From positions 1 through 37,276 of the forward strand of contig NZ_AUWR01000048.1 of the NCBI RefSeq assembly GCF_000455125.1: DNA of 37,276 nt. The letters are read 5' to 3'. The DNA is from Mycobacterium sp. UM_WGJ (lineage in GTDB: Bacteria > Actinomycetota > Actinomycetes > Mycobacteriales > Mycobacteriaceae). Below the pieces are notes generated by a model. The model did no database searches, was not told the DNA's origin, and saw only the letters and a list, made by a program, of their open reading frames with translations. The stretch's first letter is position 1, and each line of letters opens with the position of its first letter. Below are positions 31,818-37,276 of the stretch, piece after piece. The position numbers and the translations under genes were made by a program.

Positions 31818-32687
31818 GTGTTGGGTATCGCCGAAACAAGTTCACAGCAGGACAACCCGGGTTCCGAGTCCCCGCCGGTGCCGCTGGCGGGCGGCTTCTG
31901 CTTCGGCGAGGGCCCGCGCTGGTTCGAGGGGCTGCTGTGGTTCTCCGACATGCTCGGCGAGGCGATCCACACCGTGAACCTGCGCGGCTCGATGACCACG
32001 GTGCCGCTGCCGGGACACACTCCCAGCGGGCTGGGTTTCCGGCCGGACGGAACGCTGTTGATCGCCTCGGCGTCCGATCGCAAGGTGCTCTGCTACGACG
32101 GTGACACCGTGACCACGCTGGTCGACCTGAGCGAGCAGGTGCCCGCGGACCTCGGCGACATGGTGGTGGACGCCGCAGGCCGCTGCTACATCGGGTCGCA
32201 GGCCTACTCCGGCGGCGTGCTGGTACGCGTCGACCCCGACGCCGGCGTGCATCTCGTCGCCGAGGATCTCGACTTTCCCAACGGAATGGCGATCGCCCCG
32301 GACGGCGGCACGCTGATCGTCGCCGAGTCGATGGACCGCCGGCTCACCCGGTTCACCATCGAAGCCGACGGCGGGCTGCGTGACCGCCGGGTGTTCGCCG
32401 ACGGGTTGGACGGACCACCGGACGGCATTGCGCTGGACGCCGCCGGCGGGGTCTGGACGGCGATGACCCTGGCCAATCAGTTCGAGCGCATTACCGAGGG
32501 CGGCGTGGTAACCGACCGCATCGCAACCGGCGAGCGGGCTGCGATCGCGTGCGCGCTGGGCGGGCCGAGTCGCCGCACGCTGTTCCTGCTGTCCAGCCCC
32601 ACCGCCTACCCGAAGCGCCTGATCGGCACCCGCGACTCGCGCTTGGACACCGTGACCGTGGAGATCCCCGGCGCCGGATTGCCCTGA
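31818..32687 (+). CDS. SMP-30/gluconolactonase-family lactonase
   Basis: A 289-residue six-bladed beta-propeller of the SMP-30/gluconolaconase/LRE family. The N-terminal metal ligand Glu is in FCFGEGPRWFEGLLWFSDML. The central Asn is in LDFPNGMAIAPDG, and the second metal Asp is in LDGPPDGIALDAAGGVW. These enzymes hydrolyse lactones using a divalent metal. The GTG at 31818 has a clear AGGAGG (31806-31811), 6 bases upstream. In this island it is the natural partner of the Baeyer-Villiger enzyme, opening the lactone it would form. Confidence 0.88.
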   Translation: MLGIAETSSQQDNPGSESPPVPLAGGFCFGEGPRWFEGLLWFSDMLGEAIHTVNLRGSMTTVPLPGHTPSGLGFRPDGTLLIASASDRKVLCYDGDTVTTLVDLSEQVPADLGDMVVDAAGRCYIGSQAYSGGVLVRVDPDAGVHLVAEDLDFPNGMAIAPDGGTLIVAESMDRRLTRFTIEADGGLRDRRVFADGLDGPPDGIALDAAGGVWTAMTLANQFERITEGGVVTDRIATGERAAIACALGGPSRRTLFLLSSPTAYPKRLIGTRDSRLDTVTVEIPGAGLP

Positions 32688-32697
32688 GGTGGATTCG

Positions 32698-33504
32698 ATG
32701 ACCGACTCCTACTACGAGTTACTGGACGCCGCCGATCCGCGGGGCGAGAAGTTCGGGGCCACCGATCTGGTGCGCGGCACGTGGTCGGCTCAGATCCAGC
32801 ACGCCGCACCGGTGTCGGCGCTGCTGGTGCGGGCACTGGAACGCTTGGCGGCGCGGGACGACACCCGGCTCAGCCGGGTCAGCATCGACCTGTTGGGCCC
32901 GGTGCCCGCCGAAGGCGCGCTGTGGGTGCGCGGCCAGGTCGACCGGGCCGGCAAGCAGATCGAACTGGTCAGCGCCGAGATGCTGGCACCCGGCCCCGAC
33001 CAGCTGCCGCGACCGGTCGCCCGTGCATCCGGTTGGCGGTTGCAGACGTTGGACACCGGCGACGTACAGCACGCCTCGGCTCCCCCGCTGCTGCCGGTCA
33101 GTGCGGCACAAACCAACAACATGCAGCAGAACTGGGACCGCAACTACATCCACAGCCTGGACTGGCGGTGGCTGACCACGCCGTTGGCCCCCGGCGCCGG
33201 TGAAGCCTGGATCTCGCCGCTCGTGGACCTGGTCAAGGGTGAAGTGATGACTCCGCTGCAGCGGTTGTTCGCGGTGGCCGACGACGCCAACGGGGTCGGC
33301 ACCAAGCTCGACATCAGAAAGTGGACGTTCCTCAACACCGACCTGGTGGTGCACGTGCACCGGGTTCCCGACGGCGAGTGGATCGGCATCCGGGCCGAGA
33401 CCAACTACGGCCCCGACGGCATCGGGACGACCATCGGCACCTTGTTCGACCAGCAGGGCGCGGTGGCGGGCATTGCGCAGTCAGTCCTGGTGCGCCGTCG
33501 TTAG
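32698..33504 (+). CDS. Thioesterase-family protein (4HBT_3-like double hotdog)
   Basis: A 268-residue protein resembling mycobacterial thioesterase-family acyl-CoA hydrolases: an N-terminal hotdog with RGTWSAQIQHAAPVSALLVR and LSRVSIDLLGPVP, and a C-terminal hotdog with EVMTPLQRLFAVADDANGVG, FLNTDLVVHVHR and the closing GTLFDQQGAVAGIAQSVLVR. The ATG at 32698 has GAGGTGG 5 bases upstream; the in-frame GTG at 32689 is less likely. It follows the lactonase gene after 10 bases, so they form a two-gene operon under motif B. Its stop overlaps that of the convergent SDR-like gene by 4 bases. Confidence 0.82.
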   Translation: MTDSYYELLDAADPRGEKFGATDLVRGTWSAQIQHAAPVSALLVRALERLAARDDTRLSRVSIDLLGPVPAEGALWVRGQVDRAGKQIELVSAEMLAPGPDQLPRPVARASGWRLQTLDTGDVQHASAPPLLPVSAAQTNNMQQNWDRNYIHSLDWRWLTTPLAPGAGEAWISPLVDLVKGEVMTPLQRLFAVADDANGVGTKLDIRKWTFLNTDLVVHVHRVPDGEWIGIRAETNYGPDGIGTTIGTLFDQQGAVAGIAQSVLVRRR

Positions 33505-34097
33505 CGACCCGCTCCCACAGCCGGGAGCATTTCGACCAGACGCAGCCGCGGCTCGGTAGCCATCCCGGCGAGCAGGCGGCCGGCCGCAGCGGTGGAGGCG
33601 CCCGGCCCCGGCCGGACCGACCGCACGGCCGAGGCCCGAACCCCGGTGCCGACGAATTCCGCGTCCAAGGCCGCCAGCCAGGCGTCGACCTTGTGCTGTG
33701 CGGTCGCGCAGTGCACCCCGGCGAACTCCGGGCCGACCAGCACCACATCACCGCTGCCCCGGGCGATCATGGCCGGAATCACCCGGGTGGCCAGGGTTTG
33801 CGCACCCACACCGGCGCCGTCTGGTGACTCGCCCGCCGGGCCGGCCAGGCCGACATCGGTGATGAGCACGTCCGGGGTACCGATGAGATAGTGCGCGGCG
33901 GCGAGGAACTCGTTGATTGACCGCGGGTCTGCGAGATCGAGATGGGCAGCGAACGCGCTGCCGCCGCGGTCTCGCAGCTGCGCCGCGAACCGCTCGGACT
34001 CCGCGATTCGCCGACCGCCGAGCAACACCAGGTGTCCTTGGGCGGCCAACTGCGCGGCGGCCACCTGGCCGATCCCGGCTGCTTCGATGACGATCAT
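33501..34097 (-). CDS. SDR-fold protein with degenerate cofactor and active-site motifs
   Basis: A 198-residue Rossmann-fold protein of SDR type, but the signatures are lost. The cofactor motif TGxxxGxG is IEAAGIGQ, NNAG is ITDVGL, and the YxxxK tetrad is TAQHK, with Thr in place of the catalytic Tyr and no clear Ser in VLVGPEFAG. Recognisable parts are QLAAQGHLVLLGGRR, FAAHLDLADP and ATRVIPAMIARGSGDVV. It is also short for the family (usually about 250). ATG at 34097 is chosen to match the family start; a GTG at 34154 would add VIEAPQVTYEERTHPLRAV, which oddly repeats the VIEA phrase. It is divergent from the TetR gene across motif C. Confidence 0.65.
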   Translation of the reverse strand: MIVIEAAGIGQVAAAQLAAQGHLVLLGGRRIAESERFAAQLRDRGGSAFAAHLDLADPRSINEFLAAAHYLIGTPDVLITDVGLAGPAGESPDGAGVGAQTLATRVIPAMIARGSGDVVLVGPEFAGVHCATAQHKVDAWLAALDAEFVGTGVRASAVRSVRPGPGASTAAAGRLLAGMATEPRLRLVEMLPAVGAGR

Positions 34098-34221
34098 CAC
34101 GGCTCGCAGCGGATGCGTGCGTTCCTCGTACGTGACTTGCGGCGCTTCGATCACAATAATTGCCCTACGGCCCGGCCCAGGGGGCCCGCGACGGTGAGGA
34201 ACGATGTCCAGGCACCGAACC

Positions 34222-34252
34222 AGCGTGACACTCTCGCTATATTTTGTAAAGT
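34222..34252 (+). promoter_or_regulatory. Shared regulatory element, copy C (tetR promoter/operator)
   Basis: AGCGTGACA (34222-34230) and TTTTGTAAAGT (34242-34252) match copy B exactly, with the same 11-base gap. As promoter: GTGACA, 16 bases, TAAAGT (34247-34252), then 7 bases to the A of the tetR ATG, the exact geometry of a leaderless mycobacterial start. As operator: TGACA-N14-TGTAA. A repressor bound here would block its own gene. Confidence 0.68.
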
Positions 34253-34259
34253 CTTTGCT

Positions 34260-34793
34260 ATGACCCGCAGCACGGTGGACGGCCCCGACAACTCGAGCCG
34301 GCAGCGGATCCTCGCGGCCACCGCCGAGGTGCTCGGGCGCAATGGATTGACCAAGCTCAGCCTGTCCGAGGTAGCCTCCCAGGCCGGGGTCTCCCGCCCC
34401 ACCCTGTATCGGTGGTTCCCGTCGAAGGAAGAACTGATCTCGGCGTTCTCTCGTTACGAGCGGCACATCTTCGACAGCGGGATCGCGCGCGCTACCGAAG
34501 GACTCAAGGGCACCGAAAAGCTCGACGCTGCACTGCGTTTCATCGTCGAATACCAACACTCATATACGGGTGTGCGAATGATCGACATCGAGCCCAAGCA
34601 CGTGCTCGCCGACTTCTCCCGGATCATGGTGCCGATGCGCGAGGGTCTGAAGCGGATGCTGACCGGGCCGGATGCGGCGGTGAAGGCGGCCGCCGCGATC
34701 CGGATCGCCATCTCGCACTACATCATTCGCAGCGACGACTCCGAGGAGTTCCTCGCCCAGCTGCGTCAGGCTGTCGGCATCAAGCACCGCTAG
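34260..34793 (+). CDS. TetR-family transcriptional regulator
   Basis: A 177-residue TetR regulator. The DNA-binding domain occupies about 12-58: SRQRILAATAEVLGRNGLTK, then LSLSEVASQAGVSRPTLYRW and FPSKEELISA, the helix-turn-helix being about 34-54. The C-terminal ligand domain (60-177) is diverged, as usual. The ATG at 34260 probably begins a leaderless message, since TAAAGT ends 7 bases upstream and no ribosome site exists. A longer open frame upstream to 33942 is rejected because it runs through the promoter and the divergent gene. It is the only regulator gene in the island and the best candidate to bind motifs A-C. Confidence 0.9.
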   Translation: MTRSTVDGPDNSSRQRILAATAEVLGRNGLTKLSLSEVASQAGVSRPTLYRWFPSKEELISAFSRYERHIFDSGIARATEGLKGTEKLDAALRFIVEYQHSYTGVRMIDIEPKHVLADFSRIMVPMREGLKRMLTGPDAAVKAAAAIRIAISHYIIRSDDSEEFLAQLRQAVGIKHR

Positions 34794-34796
34794 CGG

Positions 34797-34853
34797 CGAT
34801 CGCAAGCTCGGCGGAGCCTGCGGAGCCGGGCGCGGCGGGTCGTCGCCATCGGC
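34797..34853. terminator. GC-rich inverted repeat between convergent genes, candidate bidirectional terminator or REP-like element
   Basis: The 60 bases between the tetR stop and the stop of the FAD-linked oxidase hold an outer pair GGCGA/TCGCC, an inner CTCGGC/GCCGGG hairpin and a direct repeat of GGAGCC. It resembles the small GC-rich intergenic repeats seen in many mycobacteria. A terminator role for both convergent genes is inference. Confidence 0.4.
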
Positions 34854-36230
34854 TCAGTCGAACAGCACCGCGGCATTGAGATAGCCGGTCGGATCGAACG
34901 CGGCCTTGATCGTCCGCATCGCCGCGACATCGTCCGGCCCGCGCGACATCGCCAAGTAGGCCCGCTTGCGGCTGCCCACCCCGTGTTCGGAGCTGACGTT
35001 GCCGCCGCAGTCGGCGATGAGCGTCATCATCGCCGCGTACAGGCCCGCTTCGGCTGGTGCCGAGCAACGCAGCACGTTGAAGTGCAGGTTGCCCTCGCCG
35101 ACATGGCCGAACAGCACCGGAAGCGCCTGCGGCGCGTGCCGTTGCACCAATGTGCCCGCCGCTGCGGCGAATCCGGCGATCGCTGCCAGGGGCAGGGACA
35201 CATCGAACTTCAGGGGCGGCCCGAATGCCCCCAACACATCGGCGATCGCCTCGCGCACCCGCCACAGCCGCTGTTGGGACGCACCGTCCACGCCCACCGC
35301 CGGCTCGTCACAGGACCGCACCTGCGCCAGCAGGCCGGCGAGGCGGTCGGTCTGGTCGGTGTCGCCGGTCAGTTCCACCAGCAGCAGCCAGTCACCTTGC
35401 ACCGGAGCGACAATCCCGAGTCGCTCGCCGGTCAACGCGGTGACGCGGGCGTCGATCAACTCCAGGGTCGCGATGCCGTCGAGGTCGCGAAAGGTTCGCG
35501 CCGCATCTACCAGGGCCTGCAGCTCCGCGAAGCCGCAGAGTGCGGTGACCCGGTGGACCGGGCGGGCATGCAGTCGCAGATCGAGCCCGGTGATGACGCC
35601 CAAAGTTCCTTCGGCGCCGACAAATAACGCCGGTAGGTCGTAGCCGGTGTTGTCGGAGCGCACCGCGCTGCGTCGGTGTAGCAGCGCTCCGTCCGGCAGC
35701 ACCACCTGCAGGCCGAGCACCTGTTCGCCCATGTTGCCGTAGTGCACCGTGTACAGCCCACCGGCGTTGGTCGAGGCCATTCCGCCGACGGTCGCGGTAT
35801 CCCGGGCGGTCAGGTCGACACCGAAGATCAGGCCGGCGTCGGTCGCCGCCCGCTGCACCGCCGCGAGCGTGGCACCCGCACCCACACTCACCCGGCGCTC
35901 AACCGGGTCGACCTCACCGACGGTGTTCAGCCGCTCGGTGGACAGCAGCACGTCGTCGTGCTCGGGGACGGTGCCGGCCACCAGCGAAGTGCGCCCGCCC
36001 TGGACGGTGACGTTCGCGCCCGCGTCGCGGCAGAGTCGCAGCACCGCGGCGACTTCCTCGGGCGACCCGGGGCGCACCAGCGCGCCCGCTCGGCCCCGGT
36101 AGCGACCGGTGTAGTCGACGCTGCGGCCGGCCAGCACGTCGGGATCGTCGGTGACATAGCCGGGGCCCACCACCTCCGTCAGGCTCGGCAAAAGGCTCCG
36201 AAACTGGCTGTGAGTCACCGCCCCGGTCAC
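34854..36230 (-). CDS. FAD-linked oxidase (GlcD/D-lactate dehydrogenase family)
   Basis: A 458-residue flavoprotein of the FAD_binding_4 / FAD-oxidase_C type. The FAD domain contains LVRPGSPEEVAAVLRLCRDA, VQGGRTSLVAGTV, the diphosphate-binding TVGGMASTNAGGLYTVHYG and VGAEGTLGVIT. The C-terminal domain carries the metal/substrate motifs LFGHVGEGNLHFNVL and SSEHGVGSRKRAYL, characteristic of D-2-hydroxyacid dehydrogenases. It likely oxidises a D-2-hydroxy acid to the 2-oxo acid. GTG at 36230 (MTGAVTHSQ) is used; GTG at 36218 is possible. It has no copy of motif A-C upstream, so membership of the TetR-controlled set is doubtful. Confidence 0.88.
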   Translation of the reverse strand: MTGAVTHSQFRSLLPSLTEVVGPGYVTDDPDVLAGRSVDYTGRYRGRAGALVRPGSPEEVAAVLRLCRDAGANVTVQGGRTSLVAGTVPEHDDVLLSTERLNTVGEVDPVERRVSVGAGATLAAVQRAATDAGLIFGVDLTARDTATVGGMASTNAGGLYTVHYGNMGEQVLGLQVVLPDGALLHRRSAVRSDNTGYDLPALFVGAEGTLGVITGLDLRLHARPVHRVTALCGFAELQALVDAARTFRDLDGIATLELIDARVTALTGERLGIVAPVQGDWLLLVELTGDTDQTDRLAGLLAQVRSCDEPAVGVDGASQQRLWRVREAIADVLGAFGPPLKFDVSLPLAAIAGFAAAAGTLVQRHAPQALPVLFGHVGEGNLHFNVLRCSAPAEAGLYAAMMTLIADCGGNVSSEHGVGSRKRAYLAMSRGPDDVAAMRTIKAAFDPTGYLNAAVLFD

Positions 36231-36266
36231 GAAGCCGGTCTACCACACCCGGGGCTACCTTTAGGC

Positions 36267-37175
36267 ATGGCTATCCGCGAAGACGTCTCATTCCGATCCG
36301 GCGCGGACCGTATCCGCGCCTGGCTGTACCGCCCCGGCCCGGCCGGCGCGACAGATCCGGACGGTGCCCCGCTGCTGGTGATGGCGCACGGCCTGGGCGC
36401 GGTGCGCAGCATGCGACTGGACGCCTACGCCGAGCGGTTCGCCGCGGCCGGATACGCCTGCCTGGTGTTTGACTACCGCAACTTCGGCGACAGCGACGGT
36501 GCTCCCCGCCAGTTGCTCGATGTGGGCATGCAGTTGGCTGACTGGGCCGCCGCGGTCGACTTCGCACACACCCTGCCCGGTGTCGACGGCAACCGGATCG
36601 GCCTGTGGGGCACCTCGTTCGGCGGTGGTCACGTGATCGCGACGGCGGCGCGGCTGTCGGTGGCGGCGGTGGTGGCGCAATGTCCGTTCACCGACGGGAT
36701 CGCCTCTGCGCGCACCATTCCGCCGTTGACCATCGCACGAATCACCATGCTGGCGTTGCGGGATCTGGCCGCAGCCCGGTTCGGCAATCCGCCGGTGATG
36801 GTGGCGACCGCCGGTCGCCCCGGCGAGGTCGCGCTGATGACGACGCCCGACTCTTACCTGGGCTATCTGCGCCTGGTTCCCAAGGGGCTGACCCTGCGGA
36901 ATGAGGTCGCCGCGCGGATCGGGATGAAGATCCTCGCCTACCGTCCGGGCCGGCTGACGGCCAAGGTGAGCTGCCCGATCCTGTTCTGCATCTGCGATAC
37001 CGACTCGGTGGCACCGCCCGGACCGACCCTGCGTTACGCCGCGAAGGCGCGCCGCGGCAGCGTCAAGAGCTACCCCGAGGGCCACTTCGACATCTACGTC
37101 GGCGAGGCCTTCGAACGGGTGGTCGCAGATCAACTGGAGTTCCTGGACCGCAACCTCAAGACTGCGGGGTATTGA
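36267..37175 (+). CDS. Alpha/beta hydrolase
   Basis: A 302-residue alpha/beta hydrolase. The oxyanion strand is LLVMAHGLGAVRSM, the nucleophile elbow is GLWGTSFGGG (Ser in GTSFGG), the acid is in ICDTDSVAPP and the His in YPEGHFDIY, so the triad is complete. Sequence style (REDVSFRSGADRIRAWLYRP) suits the peptidase S15/dienelactone hydrolase-like group. Only 36 bases separate its ATG from the divergent oxidase start. TACCTT at 36256-36261 could be a -10 for a near-leaderless message. The substrate is unknown. Confidence 0.87.
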   Translation: MAIREDVSFRSGADRIRAWLYRPGPAGATDPDGAPLLVMAHGLGAVRSMRLDAYAERFAAAGYACLVFDYRNFGDSDGAPRQLLDVGMQLADWAAAVDFAHTLPGVDGNRIGLWGTSFGGGHVIATAARLSVAAVVAQCPFTDGIASARTIPPLTIARITMLALRDLAAARFGNPPVMVATAGRPGEVALMTTPDSYLGYLRLVPKGLTLRNEVAARIGMKILAYRPGRLTAKVSCPILFCICDTDSVAPPGPTLRYAAKARRGSVKSYPEGHFDIYVGEAFERVVADQLEFLDRNLKTAGY

Positions 37176-37246
37176 GCCTGGCCGGTGCGGCGAGAACTGT
37201 CACCGATGTCCTGACACATCACCCGACGCTTGTCGCCTGCTTCCGG

Positions 37247-37252
37247 TACAGT
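37247..37252 (+). promoter_or_regulatory. -10 element of a leaderless promoter
   Basis: TACAGT fits the mycobacterial TANNNT -10. Seven bases separate it from the A of ATG at 37260, which would make that A the transcription start. No good -35 is visible. The last T is also the first base of the SOS box. Confidence 0.6.
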
Positions 37253-37267
37253 CGAACTTATGTTCGA
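37252..37267. promoter_or_regulatory. LexA-binding SOS box, perfect palindrome
   Basis: TCGAAC-TTAT-GTTCGA is an exact match to the mycobacterial/actinobacterial LexA site TCGAAC-N4-GTTCGA. It overlaps the -10 by one base and covers the predicted transcription start and the start codon of the next gene. LexA would therefore block initiation until DNA damage. Confidence 0.85.
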
Positions 37268-37276
37268 TACGGATCT
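37260..37276 (+). CDS. Start of an SOS-controlled gene, cut by the window edge
   Basis: ATG at 37260 is followed by TTC GAT ACG GAT CT, giving MFDTD. Only five complete codons are visible. The ATG lies inside the LexA box, so the codons for Phe and Asp are part of the palindrome. In mycobacteria, 13E12-type HNH endonuclease genes often start with MF and carry such a box, so that family is my best guess, from context only. Confidence 0.5.

Noticed and set aside
36256-36266. TACCTT as a leaderless -10 for the alpha/beta hydrolase
   Set aside because: Only 5 bases separate it from the ATG, less than the 6-7 expected, and no -35 is visible. It is mentioned in the gene entry but not listed as a promoter.

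Overview
The window is GC-rich and almost fully coding. Gene content places it in a mycobacterium (Mycobacterium sensu lato): two mce operons, Mas proteins, a fadD5-type acyl-CoA ligase, GTG/TTG starts and many 4-bp ATGA/GTGA gene overlaps. I see no tRNA, rRNA, CRISPR array or insertion sequence. The longest stretch without a gene is 257 bases (19611-19867). Family and locus assignments come from reading the translations and from memory of M. tuberculosis; no database was searched.

Region 1 (1-6217, + strand) is the distal part of an mce operon entered in the last codons of an mceB-position gene: mceC, mceD, mceE (lipoprotein), mceF, one Mas protein and a secreted MPT64/RsiV-like protein. Region 2 (6228-23597) is a complete mce1 locus on the - strand, converging tail-to-tail with region 1. 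In transcription order it holds a hotdog thioesterase and a TB18.5-like SRPBCC protein, fadD5, yrbE1A, yrbE1B, mce1A-F and four Mas proteins, followed by a DUF1275 membrane protein. A divergent adhE1-like alcohol dehydrogenase completes the M. tuberculosis Rv0162c-Rv0178 synteny. The exception is the mce1R regulator: no gene fits in the 20 bases between the TB18.5-like gene and fadD5.

Region 3 (23584-34793) looks like a catabolic island. A tightly coupled - strand operon encodes an unknown protein, a duplicated NIPSNAP/EthD-like protein, a cytochrome P450, a zinc-type dehydrogenase, an HpcH/HpaI aldolase, an SDR and a Baeyer-Villiger-type monooxygenase. Interleaved genes encode a tandem DUF427 protein, a TesB-like thioesterase, an SMP-30 lactonase, another thioesterase, a degenerate SDR and a TetR regulator. 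All three divergent intergenic regions in this island carry one element, TKACA-N14-TGTAA, ending in TGTAAAG. It can be read as a TetR operator or as a promoter (-35, 16-base spacer, -10), or both. The enzymes suggest hydroxylation, oxidation to a ketone, ring oxygen insertion, lactone hydrolysis and side-chain cleavage. The substrate is unknown.

Region 4 (34854-37276) has a GlcD-type FAD-linked oxidase, a divergent alpha/beta hydrolase, and the first codons of a gene whose ATG lies inside a perfect mycobacterial SOS box (TCGAAC-N4-GTTCGA), preceded by a leaderless -10.
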